Assembly (NCBI GenBank): GCA_013322215.1
Contig: JAAMEZ010000032.1
Location: 186,001-250,000, forward strand
DNA length: 64,000 nucleotides
Direction: 5' to 3'
Source of the DNA: Martinezella rhizogenes
Lineage (GTDB): Bacteria > Pseudomonadota > Alphaproteobacteria > Rhizobiales > Rhizobiaceae
This document shows, piece by piece, positions 46,765 through 57,438 of the stretch. The position numbers were made by a program, and so were the translations under genes. The notes under the pieces are model-generated. The model searched no databases. It was given only the letters and a program-made list of their open reading frames with translations, and had not been told where the DNA came from. Each line of letters opens with the position of its first letter. Position 1 is the stretch's first letter.

Positions 46765-47112
46765 TCAGACCTCTTCCTTTTTCTTCGTCTTCACCTTCGG
46801 CTCGACAGGCGCATCCGGCGTCGGTGCCAAGAGCTTTCTGAGCGAAGCGATCTTGTCCTTGACCAGAGGACGGAAGCGGCTGGCGCGATAGGGCATGTCG
46901 GCGGCGCCATAGCCTTCCGGGCCGTCATCATTGCCGCGATGGATCTCCTCCAGCTTGACGCCGATGAAGGTGCCGTCGACATAATGCGTGTATTCGCCGA
47001 CCCAGCGGATGGTGTAGATCGTCCCCTTGCGGATCAGCTGATCGATGCTGACATGCTTGAATTTGTCGTCGATGCAGACGACCTTCTGGCCCACATGGAA
47101 ATCGTAGCTCAC
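46765..47112 (-). CDS. Small protein of unknown function (GTG start)
   Basis: A 115-residue protein, MSYDFHVGQKVVCIDDKFKH at the start, ending in a lysine-rich tail. No family recognised; the N-terminal half, rich in beta-strand residues with VGQKVVCIDD and GTIYTIRWVGEY, could be an SH3-like barrel. The GTG at 47112 is chosen because AAGGAGG stands 5 bases upstream; an ATG 15 codons earlier has no ribosome binding site. Lone gene converging on ddl. Confidence 0.65.
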   Translation of the reverse strand: MSYDFHVGQKVVCIDDKFKHVSIDQLIRKGTIYTIRWVGEYTHYVDGTFIGVKLEEIHRGNDDGPEGYGAADMPYRASRFRPLVKDKIASLRKLLAPTPDAPVEPKVKTKKKEEV

Positions 47113-47355
47113 CCTGCCCTCCTTGAAGCGACCGAAGCGATCCGCCGCACCGTTCACTTACAAGCATATCCGCATATGCGCCAGTGGGTAAACGCGGACA
47201 GACGTCGCAGCCGCGATCAATGCCTCGGTGACAAAGCAACCCGTTGACATCCTTCATGGAAGGCTGAAGATTGCGCCTCGTTCAAGCAGCACTGAGGCTT
47301 GGCTTTCATATCCATATTCCATACCCGTAAGGCCCGCTGAAGGCTCCCGAAGTCC

Positions 47356-48551
47356 ATGCCCACCCTCCGCCTCATTGCCGATGACCTGACCGGCGCGCTC
47401 GATACCGCAGTCGAATTCGTCGGTGTCTACGGGCCGATCGACGTGGAGCGCAGCGACGCGCTTTCCAAGAGCCTGCCGGATTGCCTGGCGATCGATAGCG
47501 GCACCCGCGAGAAGACGGCGGCTGAGGCAGAGGCAATCGTCGCCGGGATCGCGCCGTTGCTGGAGGATGCCGATCTCGCCTTCAAGAAGGTGGACAGCCT
47601 GTTTCGCGGCCCCTGGGCGGTGGAGCTCGCGGCCTGCTTCCGGCTGGGTCACTGGCGGCACTGCATCCTCGCACCGGCCTTTCCGCATCACGGGCGGCAC
47701 ACACGGGGCGGACGGCAGGTGCTTTATGCTGGCAAGGATGCCTGGCGCGATGTCAGCGGCGATCTCGTGACACATCTGCGCGCCGAGGGATTGCCGGCCT
47801 TCAACACGGCGCTCGACCATAGCTCCGTCGACGGCGCTGAAAAGCTGGCCATTCCGGATGGTATCCATGTTTTCGATGCGCATACGGATGACGATCTGGA
47901 TGCGATCATCGCATGGGTATCTTCGCAGCTCGAAGGACCGGTGTTGTGGAGCGGCACTGGCGGCCTCGCCCGTGCTCTGGCGCGCAATATAGACCGGGCA
48001 ACGCACCATCTGCCCCGCGCCAAAAGAGACAAGGGCGAACGGAGGCCGACGCCATCAGTCCCGATCTCGCGCAAACTACAAAGGCCGGTGCTTGGTCTGT
48101 TCGGCTCGGACCAGCCAATCACTTTGGCGCAACTCCAGGCCTGTGGCCCCAATTGGCTGAAGCTTGCGGAAGGTGCCAGCGCCGATGCCGTCGACCATCA
48201 AATCCGGCAAAGCGGCGTCGCCATGGTCAGCCTCGACCTGCCGACAGGGCTTGATCACGACGATGCAGCAAGGCGGATCGCGGCGACCTTCGGCGGCATG
48301 GCCAAGGCACTCCCGGCCCCAGGCACGCTGATCGTCGCTGGCGGCGAGACGCTGCGCAATCTCTGCTCGGCGCTCGATGTGGCAGCTCTCAGCATCACCG
48401 GCCAGGCAGCACCCGGCCTGCCGCGCTCGACGATCGTCGGCGGCCCCTGGGAAGGTACCACGGTCATCTCCAAGTCAGGCGCGTTCGGCGGCCCGACGCT
48501 ATGGCGCGATCTCTTGAGTGAAAACGGGCTGATTGCCGGAGGAGAAGAACC

Positions 48552-48555
<4 letters not shown>
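47356..48555 (+). CDS. dtnK: Four-carbon acid sugar kinase (DUF1537/OtnK family)
   Basis: A 399-residue kinase of the former DUF1537 family. N-terminal RLIADDLTGALDTAVEF binds the acid sugar; FKKVDSLFRGPW and the C-terminal GGPWEGTTVISKSGAFGGP bind substrate and ATP. Members phosphorylate D-threonate, L-threonate, erythronate or related acids. Coupling by ATGA to a PdxA-family gene is the arrangement of the D-threonate pathway (DtnK, PdxA2), which yields dihydroxyacetone phosphate; the symbol rests on that context. No transporter is adjacent. Confidence 0.82.
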
Positions 48556-49564
<1,009 letters not shown>

Positions 49565-49568
<4 letters not shown>

Positions 49569-50479
49569 GGAACCGCGAGTGTCTCGCCAAAAAGCAGATC
49601 GGTGCGCCCGGCGAGCAGCGCAAGGAAAGCCTTCGTCCTGGCAGCCGGTCGCGGTCCCGGCGGATAGATGGCATGGACGTCCACGCGCCTGAACTCATGG
49701 GAAGGCAGTACGGGAACGAGCCTGCCTTCGGCGATTTCCCGACCGCAGACGGCAACGAACAAGGAGCCTATTCCCCTTTCCGCCAGCACCGCTTCCATGA
49801 GCGGCCTCCAGTGATTGACCCGCCATGCGGTGCGGATGGGCACGTCCACCGGCGCACCGTCGGGACCGATCAGATGCAGCCGCTCATCCGCCGCGAAACC
49901 GGCAACCCTGATGAAGGGGTGTGTCGCCAACTCCGTCGGTTCACGCAGCAACCCCTGCCGCTCGATATAGCCGGGAGCGGCGAGCAGGAGCCGCCGCATC
50001 GCCCCCAGCCGGCGGGCGATGAAATTGCCACTGCCGATCTCACCGATGCGGATGGATAGATCCACACCTTCAGTCATCGGATCGACGAACCGGTCATTCA
50101 GGGTCACATCGATGGCCAGAGCCGGATGCAGTCTCTGAAATTCGATGAGCAGCCGCGGCAAGGTCATCTCTCCAAGCCCGTGCGGCGCCGCGATCCGAAA
50201 GGTTCCGGTCAGCGATGTCTCAGCCGAGGCGACGGAAGCCTCCGCTTCCTCGGCGGCTTCGATGGCACGCTTGGCATAGTCATAGAAGCGCGCCCCGGCG
50301 TCGGTCGCCTGCACCGATCGGGTCGTCCGGTAAAGGAGACGCGCGTTCAAATGCTTTTCCAGTTTCTCGACGCGTTCGCTGACGGTGGGCTGGCCGAGAC
50401 CGAGATCGCGCGCCGCGGCAGAAAGGCTGCCACGTTCGACGACGCGGGTGAAAATACGCATGGCAGAAAGCATGTCCAT
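49565..50479 (-). CDS. LysR-family transcriptional regulator
   Basis: A 304-residue LysR regulator: N-terminal winged helix (residues about 3-62, SLSAAARDLGLGQPTVSERVEKLEKHL) and a periplasmic-binding-like effector domain. It converges on pdxA2 (overlap of 4 bases) and diverges from an SDR-fold gene, its likelier target. The ATG at 50479 is chosen; a GTG two codons earlier and an ATG two codons later are possible, none with a strong ribosome binding site. Confidence 0.86.
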
Positions 50480-50591
50480 GGCCACATTCTATCGTCTTTT
50501 ACGATAAATGACATCGCCATTCGCTTCCTTCCAAAGCATACGCCGATCGAAGACGTTGAGACCGGTCAACAATCCAATCGGAGAACCAGTC

Positions 50592-51338
50592 TTGCAGACC
50601 AGCACCATTCAAAAGGGCAATACAGAGCCCCAATCGTTTCACGGTCAGAACGTCGTCATCATCGGCGGCTCTTCGGGGATCGGCCTGGCGACCGCCAAAC
50701 AGGCCAAGGAAGCCGGCGCGAACCTTTTTCTGATATCCCGCAACGCCGAGCGTCTTCGCGACGCCGCCGAAACGATCGGCGGTGCGACCCAGATCGTCTC
50801 GGATATCGCCGCGCCGCAGCCGTCGATATTCGCCGGGATCGACAGGATCGACCATCTGCTGATCACGGCGGGGACTGTGCATCTGCAGCCGCTCAAGGAT
50901 CAGTCGGCGGCAGATCTCTCGAAGGTCTTGAGCGAACGCCTGATCGGGCCGTTGCTCGCCATCAAGGCTGCTCTTCCGCTTCTGCATCCCGCAAGCTCGA
51001 TTACCATGACCTCCGGGCAATTCGCCTCCCGCCCAGCCGCCATCGGTGCCGTCGTCGCAGCCGCCGTCGCCGCGGTCGAGAGCGCGGTTCGCGCCCTTGC
51101 CATTGAATTGTCGCCGATGCGCGTCAACGCGGTTTCGCCAGGATGGGTCGATACCCCGCTTCTCGATGGCCTGATGGGCGACGCCAAACGGCAGGTGCTG
51201 GCACAGACCGCCTCGACGCTCCCCAGCCGCAACATCGGCCGGCCGGAGGATATCGCTGAGGCCATTCTCTTCCTGATGGCGAACCGCTTCGTGACCGGAG
51301 AGATCCTGCATATCGATGGCGGCGGCCGCCTGGTGTAG
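50592..51338 (+). CDS. SDR-fold protein lacking the catalytic Tyr and Lys
   Basis: A 248-residue short-chain dehydrogenase fold. The NAD(P) motif GGSSGIG (25-31), VSPGWVDTP and the C-terminal GRPEDIAEAILFLMANRFVTG are normal. At the active site Ser141 is present, but the Y-x3-K motif reads VAAAV (Val155, Val159), so the usual hydride-transfer chemistry looks impossible. A TTG at 50592 with GGAG 8 bases upstream is taken as start; ATG 50508 would give 28 more residues of low-complexity character with no ribosome binding site. It diverges from the LysR gene. Confidence 0.78.
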   Translation: MQTSTIQKGNTEPQSFHGQNVVIIGGSSGIGLATAKQAKEAGANLFLISRNAERLRDAAETIGGATQIVSDIAAPQPSIFAGIDRIDHLLITAGTVHLQPLKDQSAADLSKVLSERLIGPLLAIKAALPLLHPASSITMTSGQFASRPAAIGAVVAAAVAAVESAVRALAIELSPMRVNAVSPGWVDTPLLDGLMGDAKRQVLAQTASTLPSRNIGRPEDIAEAILFLMANRFVTGEILHIDGGGRLV

Positions 51339-51439
51339 CTGCTCGGCGGCCGGCAGGAATTCGAAAAAATTTTCGCAGCCCTGTCGGCCCTACCGCTCCT
51401 CTTTCGTCCTTCGGGCTTCCAACGAGAGAGGAGCACCAA

Positions 51440-51913
51440 ATGTCCAAGATTGCCCCATGCCTGTGGTTTGCGCGAGAAGCCGAGGAAGCAGCGAATTTCT
51501 ATGTCTCGCTTTTCCCGGATTCCCGGATCGATCATGTGCAGAAGAATATTATCGACACGCCCGCCGGTAAACCGGATGAGGTTCTGGTCGTCAATTTCAC
51601 GCTTGCCGGCCAGCGCTTCATGGCGCTGAACGGCGGCAGCCGCATCGAGTTCAACCATGCAATTTCGCTGGAGATTGACTGTGCCGATCAGGCCGAAGTC
51701 GATCGCTTATGGGACGGGCTTTGCAATGGCGGAGCGCCGGTGGAGTGCGGTTGGGTGACCGACCGTTACGGCGTCTCCTGGCAGGTCGTGCCGACCGTGC
51801 TCAGCAAATATATTGCCGATCCGGACCCGGCGAAGGCCGCCCGTGTCATGCGAGCCCTGATGCAGATGGTCAAACTCGACATTGCCGGGCTCGAAGCAGC
51901 CTATCGCGGCTGA
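51440..51913 (+). CDS. VOC-superfamily protein (PhnB/3-demethylubiquinone methyltransferase-like)
   Basis: A 157-residue glyoxalase/VOC fold protein with two beta-alpha-beta units. PCLWFAREAEEAANFYVSLFPDS at residues 6-28 marks the PhnB-like branch (20 shown as PCLWFAREAEEAANFYVSLF), and GWVTDRYGVSWQVVP is the second half-site. Despite the old name no methyltransferase activity is implied. Function unknown. GAGAGGAGC lies upstream of the ATG. Confidence 0.82.
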   Translation: MSKIAPCLWFAREAEEAANFYVSLFPDSRIDHVQKNIIDTPAGKPDEVLVVNFTLAGQRFMALNGGSRIEFNHAISLEIDCADQAEVDRLWDGLCNGGAPVECGWVTDRYGVSWQVVPTVLSKYIADPDPAKAARVMRALMQMVKLDIAGLEAAYRG

Positions 51914-52146
51914 GCATCATAGCCATTCGGGAGGTTGCATAATGCGCGACCTCCCGAAGACTACGCTGAATCTTTCTGAAATTTCAACGGTTCAGACCAA
52001 TGCCTACGCCCGTAAGACTTGCGGCGGATCGATGCTTGGAATACCGTCCCGTATAGGCTCGCCAAAGGCGGGTTTCTCGACACCATGTCAAGCAATTGGA
52101 CTGCCGCGGCCGTTCAGGCACGACCCGGCAGAAAACGGTCGATTTC

Positions 52147-52890
52147 ATGCAGCATCAGCGAGACCGTATCGATCTCACCGGACGTGATTACACAGCGATC
52201 TATGCCCTAAGCGACATCCATGGCTGCTACGATGAGATGGCGGAGGCCGAAAGGCGTATCATCGCGGATGCTCGCAGCCTTCCCGGCCGAAAGCTGCTGA
52301 TGTATCTCGGCGATTATGTCGATCGTGGCCCCCGTTCCAGCGATGTCCTGGCGCATCTTAGCGCACCGCCGCCCGAAGGCTTCGACCGCTATGCGCTTTG
52401 CGGCAATCACGACGATGTCTTTCTGCGCTTTCTGGACGATCCCGATGCCAACATCCATTGGCTGGAGTTCGGTGCCTTGCCGACGCTCGCATCCTACGGC
52501 ATCGATGCCCGGCACATGCTTTTCGACCTGGGCTATAGCGTCGAGGAGTTGCGCGACATGACGCTCAAGGCGATGCCGGCAGCGCATATCGACCTGCTGC
52601 GCTCGCTGGCCGCGGCCGTCACTTTCGGCTCGACACTCTTCGTCCATGCCGGCATCACGCCCGGTCTCCCTTTAAGTGAGCAGACGGATGAAGATCTGAT
52701 GTGGATTCGCGAGCCGTTCCTGTCGGGCGGACCGCAATTGCCGCTGCTGGTAGTCCATGGCCACACGCCGGGCTCGCATCCCGTTTTTGGTCTAAGCCGC
52801 ATCGGTATCGATACGGCCGTTTCCATGGGCGGAACGCTGACGATCCTGAAGATCGCCGAAGGTAAACAGACGATCCTGCCGTCGATCTAG
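52147..52890 (+). CDS. Calcineurin-like metallophosphatase (serine/threonine phosphatase type)
   Basis: A 247-residue phosphoesterase with the metal motifs of the PPP/ApaH group: SDIHGC (D-x-H-G), LGDYVDRGP (GD-x2-DRG), CGNHDD (GNH[ED]), and VHAGITP and VVHGHTP for later metal ligands. Substrates could be phosphoproteins or diadenosine polyphosphates. ATG 52147 is the likely start; its ribosome binding site is weak. The 230 bases before it hold nothing I can name. Confidence 0.85.
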   Translation: MQHQRDRIDLTGRDYTAIYALSDIHGCYDEMAEAERRIIADARSLPGRKLLMYLGDYVDRGPRSSDVLAHLSAPPPEGFDRYALCGNHDDVFLRFLDDPDANIHWLEFGALPTLASYGIDARHMLFDLGYSVEELRDMTLKAMPAAHIDLLRSLAAAVTFGSTLFVHAGITPGLPLSEQTDEDLMWIREPFLSGGPQLPLLVVHGHTPGSHPVFGLSRIGIDTAVSMGGTLTILKIAEGKQTILPSI

Positions 52891-52991
52891 AGCATTTCCA
52901 GGAAAAGTGCGTAGCGGTTTTCCGTCCGGAATGCGTTGGGAAATAAGAAGAAACGGCGTTTTCGCGATTCGAAGAAAAGCGGAAATGTTCT
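52889..52991. repeat. RIME-like palindromic intergenic repeat
   Basis: AGAGCATTTCC at 52889-52899 pairs with GGAAATGTTCT at 52981-52991 with one mismatch, and internal GGAAAA/TTTTCC arms give a second stem. The sequence AGAGCATTTCCAGGAAAAGT and following GCGGTTTTCCGTCCGGAAT strongly resemble the dispersed intergenic repeats of Rhizobium genomes (recalled, not searched). It overlaps the phosphatase stop codon. Confidence 0.65.
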
Positions 52992-53005
52992 AACGGCTCA
53001 AAAGA

Positions 53006-53030
53006 AAACCCCGGCCAGAGGCCGGGGTTT
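53006..53030. terminator. Bidirectional rho-independent terminator
   Basis: Eleven-base perfect GC-rich arms (AAACCCCGGCC and complement) with a 3-base loop. TGTTTCTTT follows on the plus strand and TTTTCTTTT on the minus strand, so it can stop both the phosphatase and the efflux operon transcripts. Confidence 0.9.
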
Positions 53031-53046
53031 GTTTCTTTCGGACGTC

Positions 53047-56000
53047 TCACTCTGCCGCCACGGCCGGCGGCAGCAGAACCGTATTCCGCTCTTCCTCGTC
53101 AGCCTGCTCCTTGACGAGCGGTTCGACGGACTTGTTCTTGGGTTCACGACCGAAGAACAAGGCGTAGCCGGCGGGGAGGACGAAGATCGTCAGTACGGTC
53201 GCGACCAGAATACCGCCCATCATCGCATAGGCGAGCGGCCCCCAGAAGACGCCGCGCGAGATCGGGATCAGCGCCAGCACGGCCGTCAGCGCGGTCAGCG
53301 TGATCGGCCGGAAACGACGCACGGCCGAGCCGATGATCGCTTCCTTCCGGTCCATGCCCGCCGCGATATCCTGGTCGATCTGGTCGACGAGAATGATCGA
53401 ATTGCGGATGATGATGCCGAGCAGTGCGATGACGCCGAGGATCGCGACGAAGCCGAAGGGCGCACCGCTGATGAGCAGAGCCGCGGCTGCACCGATGATG
53501 CCGAGCGGCCCGGTAGCGAGCACCAGCATCGCCTTGCCGAAGTGCTGCAGCTGCGCCATCAGCAGCACGACGATGATGACGAGCATGATCGGCGCCTTGG
53601 CGGCGATCGAGGCCTGACTTTCGGCGCTGTCTTCGGCGCCGCCCTGGATCTCGATCTTGTAGCCGGCCGGCAGGCTGTTCCTCAGATCAGCCATGTCATT
53701 GTATAGCTTGGCGGTCACGTCGTTCGACTGCACATTGTCGGGCAGGGTCGCCCGCACGCTGATGGTCGGCAGACGGTCACGGCGCCATTCGATGCTCTGC
53801 TCCATGACAGGCACGATCTTGGCGACCTGCGATAGCGGCACGAACCCGCCGGAGTCCGTGGGAATATAGACCGAATTGACCGAGGTCAGCAGATGACGGC
53901 TTGCCTCCGGCTCGCGGGCAACGATTCCGACGGTTTCCTCGCCCTCGCGATAATTGTCGAGAGTGACGCCGGACATCGAAGCCTGCAGCATCTGGCGGAT
54001 GCGCTGCGAGGTGACGCCGAGAGCGCGGGCGCGATCCTGATCGATCACCAGCTTCATAGCCGGCACCGGCTCAAGCCAGTCGTCATGGATGGCACCGAGC
54101 AACGGATTCTGGACAAAGCGTTGCTTCACCTCGTCGGCAATATGGCGAACCTCCTGACGATCCGGCCCCATGACGCGTAGCTGTACCGGCCAGCCCGTCG
54201 GCGGACCGAGGAACAGGCGATCGACCTTGCCGCGAACGGATGGGAAATCGTTGGCCAGTATGCCGCGCATCTTGGTGATCAGGCGCTCGCGGGCCGGCTC
54301 GTCCTTGGCCATGACCAGCATCTGGGCATAGTTCGGATTGGTGAGCTGCTGATCGAGCGGCAGGAAGAAGCGTGGAGCACCCTGCCCGATATAGGTGGCG
54401 ATGAAACGCTTGTCCGGATCATCGGCCATACGGGCTTCCAGTGCCTGCGCTTGGCGTTCGACTTCCTTGATGCTGGTGCCTTCGGGCAGCCAGAGATCGA
54501 CCAGGATTTCCGGGCGCGACGACTGCGGGAAGAAGTTCTGCGGAATGAACTGGAAGGACCAGAGGCTGCCGACGAAGGCGGCGAGCGTCAGAAGCAGAAC
54601 GATGACACGGTGGCGCACGGCCCAGGCGACCGAGGAGTGCAGGCGGCGGTAGAAGCGCGTGTCGAATACGTCATGATGCTCGCCGGCATGGTGCCGTTGC
54701 TTGAGGATCATGTAGCCGAGCCATGGCGTGAAATAGACGGCCACGAACCAGGAAACCACGAGCGCGATGCCGACGACGTAGAAGAGCGAGCGGACATACT
54801 CGCCGGCCGTCGATGCCGCAAATCCCACGGGAATGAAGCCGGCGGTGGTGATCAGCGTGCCCGTCAGCATCGGGAAGGCAGTCGAGGAATAGGCGAAGCT
54901 GGCGGCATCGAGCTTCACCAGCCCCTCTTCCAGCTTTCGCTCCATGAGCTCGACCACGATCATGGCGTCATCGACCAGCAGACCGAGCGCGATGATAAGC
55001 GCGCCGAGCGAGATACGCTGCAGGTCGATGCCGAGCTCGTACATGATGGCAAATGTGGCAGCCAGCACCAGCGGAATGGCGATCGCGATCACGAGGCCGG
55101 AGCGCCAGCCGATCGACAGGAACGAGACGATCAGCACGATGACGAGGGCCTCGCCGAGCGCATGCATGAATTCGCTGATCGCATCCGTGACGACGTCGGG
55201 CTGGTTGGCGATCTGATCGACCTGAACGCCGACCGGCAGCGAGGCTTCGAAGCGCTTGTAGGTTTCCTCAACCGACTTGCCGACATCAGTCACCTTGAAG
55301 CCTGGAGCCATGACGACGCCGAGCTGCACGCTCGGATGGCCGTTATAAAGGAACTTGGCGGTATAGGGGTCCTGCAGCCCGGCGGAGACGGTCGCGATAT
55401 CGCCAAGGCGCGTCACCTGGCCGCCGGCGGTCAGCCGCAGGTTCTTGATATCCTCGATCTTGTTGACATCGCCCTCGACCGAGATGCGCACCGAGCGGGT
55501 GCTGGTATCGACGTTGCCAGCCGGGTCGACGTTGTTCTGCCCAACGATGGCGTTCTTCAGGTCGGTGAGCGTCAGTCCGCGCTCGGCCAGAACCTTGGAG
55601 GAGACATCGATATAGATCTGCTCCGCCTGATCGCCGATGATGGTCGCCTTCTCGACGCCGGGCGTCGAAAGCAGCATGTCGCGGGCTTGGATGGCGAATT
55701 TCTTCAGCTCCGGATAGGTGTAGCCATCGCCGCTGATCGAATGCAGCGTGATGAATGTATCGCCGAATTCATCGTTGAAATAGGGACCGAGCAGGCCGGA
55801 CGGCAGCTCGTTGCCGATATCGCCGACCTTCTTGCGGATCTGGTAGAAGGCGTCCTTCACCTCGGCGGTGTTGGTATCGCCCTTGATCTGGATGGTGGTG
55901 ATGGCAAAGCCGGCGCGGGTATAGGATTTGACCCAATCGAGATGCGGCGTTTCCTGCAGCTTGCGCTCGATCTTGTTGACCACCTGGTCTTCCATGTCCT

Positions 56001-56205
56001 GCAGGGAGGCGCCGGGCCAGACGGTCTGCACGACCATGACGCGGAAGGTGAAATCCGGGTCTTCCTTCTGGCCCATATGGGTCAGGCCGAGTGCACCGGC
56101 GATAATGATGAGCCCGAACAGAAAGCGCGCAATGCTGGGATGGGCGATTGCCCAACGCGACAGGTTGAAACGCTTCCTCTCGTCGGAGGTATTATTGATG
56201 GACAT
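53047..56205 (-). CDS. RND multidrug efflux permease (AcrB family)
   Basis: A 1052-residue inner-membrane pump with 12 expected membrane segments and two large periplasmic loops. The proton-relay pair appears in IALGLLVDDAMIVVELMERK, and ISLGALIIALGLL and GVIALLGIIIRNSIILVDQI mark the two halves. Its N-terminus and sequence resemble the branch of MexB-like pumps with ML-x-GTLITTAGF. ATG 56205 has GAGGGGACG upstream. It is the last gene of tetR-mfp-rnd. No outer-membrane channel gene is adjacent, so a TolC-like protein must be shared. Confidence 0.93.
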   Translation of the reverse strand: MSINNTSDERKRFNLSRWAIAHPSIARFLFGLIIIAGALGLTHMGQKEDPDFTFRVMVVQTVWPGASLQDMEDQVVNKIERKLQETPHLDWVKSYTRAGFAITTIQIKGDTNTAEVKDAFYQIRKKVGDIGNELPSGLLGPYFNDEFGDTFITLHSISGDGYTYPELKKFAIQARDMLLSTPGVEKATIIGDQAEQIYIDVSSKVLAERGLTLTDLKNAIVGQNNVDPAGNVDTSTRSVRISVEGDVNKIEDIKNLRLTAGGQVTRLGDIATVSAGLQDPYTAKFLYNGHPSVQLGVVMAPGFKVTDVGKSVEETYKRFEASLPVGVQVDQIANQPDVVTDAISEFMHALGEALVIVLIVSFLSIGWRSGLVIAIAIPLVLAATFAIMYELGIDLQRISLGALIIALGLLVDDAMIVVELMERKLEEGLVKLDAASFAYSSTAFPMLTGTLITTAGFIPVGFAASTAGEYVRSLFYVVGIALVVSWFVAVYFTPWLGYMILKQRHHAGEHHDVFDTRFYRRLHSSVAWAVRHRVIVLLLTLAAFVGSLWSFQFIPQNFFPQSSRPEILVDLWLPEGTSIKEVERQAQALEARMADDPDKRFIATYIGQGAPRFFLPLDQQLTNPNYAQMLVMAKDEPARERLITKMRGILANDFPSVRGKVDRLFLGPPTGWPVQLRVMGPDRQEVRHIADEVKQRFVQNPLLGAIHDDWLEPVPAMKLVIDQDRARALGVTSQRIRQMLQASMSGVTLDNYREGEETVGIVAREPEASRHLLTSVNSVYIPTDSGGFVPLSQVAKIVPVMEQSIEWRRDRLPTISVRATLPDNVQSNDVTAKLYNDMADLRNSLPAGYKIEIQGGAEDSAESQASIAAKAPIMLVIIVVLLMAQLQHFGKAMLVLATGPLGIIGAAAALLISGAPFGFVAILGVIALLGIIIRNSIILVDQIDQDIAAGMDRKEAIIGSAVRRFRPITLTALTAVLALIPISRGVFWGPLAYAMMGGILVATVLTIFVLPAGYALFFGREPKNKSVEPLVKEQADEEERNTVLLPPAVAAE

Positions 56206-56227
56206 GACGTCGTCCCCTCGATCCGGA

Positions 56228-57376
56228 TCAGCGTACGATATCCGCCGAGGCGGCTTTGGTTTCTGCGGAAGCCTGCTGGGCTGCGGCACCAGAAAGCTTG
56301 ACCTTCATGTTTTCGCTCATGAACTGAGTGCCGGCTGCAACGACGACATCGCCGGTCTTGAGGCCATCGGCCACGCGCACGCCGTCATCGGAGAAATCTG
56401 CGACCTTAATCGTGCGGGAATGCACGGTACCGGCACTGCGGTCGACGAGCCAGACGATCTGCTGCCCGTCTTTCTGGGCAAGGGCGCTCAGGGGAATGGA
56501 AACATAGGGCTGGGTATTGTCGGCAAGCGCCTCGATCGTCGCGGTCATGCCAAGCAGAACGCGCGGATCGTTCGGCACGCTCACACGCACGGCGAAGGTG
56601 CGCGACTGATCGGCGCTACCCGACACTTCCCGCACCTTTCCATCCAGCACGAGGGCCGCGTCGGACCAGAAGCGCGCCTTGACATCCTTGCCAACCTTGA
56701 ACTGGGCGATGTCCATTTCCGGGACAGCGACCTGCACTTCCTTCTCGCCATCGACGGCAACGGTGATGACGGCTGTACCGGAACTGACCACCTGGCCGAC
56801 ATCGGCGTTGATTGCAGTCACGATACCATTCATGTCGGAGGTCAGGTCGGCATAGGCGACCTGGTTCTTGGCTTCGGTCAATGCCGACGCTGCGGAATCG
56901 CGCGTCGAAACGGCCTGCTCATAGGAAAGCTCGGCCTGCTCGAGCTGCGACTTCGAGGTGACGTTCTTGTCAAAGAGCGTCTGCGCGCGATTGCGGGCAA
57001 GCTCGGTCGTCTGCACCTGCTTTTCGGCGGCATCCAGATCGGCCTGCGAACGGCGCACGGCGAGAACATAATCGGTTGCATCCATGCGGGCTACCACATC
57101 GCCTGGCTTTACCCTTTGGCCGATATCCACCTTGCGCTCGACGATCTTGCCGTTGACGCGAAAGCCAAGATTCATTTCCGTCCGCGCACGCACGGCACCG
57201 GAATAGTCGAGCTTGCGCGTCGTATCAGCCTGGGCGATTTCGACGACCTTGACCGGTCGGATCACCTCCGCCGCCTCTTCCTTCTTCTCATTGCAGCCCG
57301 AGAGCCCAAGCCCCAAGGCAGCAAGGAGAACCGCGCCGGCAGCGGCCCGTAGAGTGTTGGTCGTCAGCGAAACCAT
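56228..57376 (-). CDS. RND efflux membrane-fusion lipoprotein
   Basis: A 382-residue periplasmic adaptor. The signal peptide ends in lipobox LSGC (Cys28), so it is anchored by lipid. Then follow the barrel-sandwich lipoyl part (GQRVKPGDVVARMDATDY), a coiled-coil hairpin (about 105-165) and the beta-barrel domain. ATG 57376 has AGGAGAGAG upstream. It links the RND pump to an outer-membrane channel and lies 22 bases before the pump gene. Confidence 0.92.
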   Translation of the reverse strand: MVSLTTNTLRAAAGAVLLAALGLGLSGCNEKKEEAAEVIRPVKVVEIAQADTTRKLDYSGAVRARTEMNLGFRVNGKIVERKVDIGQRVKPGDVVARMDATDYVLAVRRSQADLDAAEKQVQTTELARNRAQTLFDKNVTSKSQLEQAELSYEQAVSTRDSAASALTEAKNQVAYADLTSDMNGIVTAINADVGQVVSSGTAVITVAVDGEKEVQVAVPEMDIAQFKVGKDVKARFWSDAALVLDGKVREVSGSADQSRTFAVRVSVPNDPRVLLGMTATIEALADNTQPYVSIPLSALAQKDGQQIVWLVDRSAGTVHSRTIKVADFSDDGVRVADGLKTGDVVVAAGTQFMSENMKVKLSGAAAQQASAETKAASADIVR

Positions 57377-57438
57377 GTCGCTCTCTCCTAAAGTCGAACA
57401 AAGAGTGGAAACACGCCGGCTATCCGGAGCGCGCATTG

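Noticed and set aside
54451..56301. 616-codon open frame on the plus strand opposite the RND pump gene
   Set aside because: Shadow frame of a high-GC gene; composition rich in Arg/Asp/Glu/Gln and no ribosome binding site.
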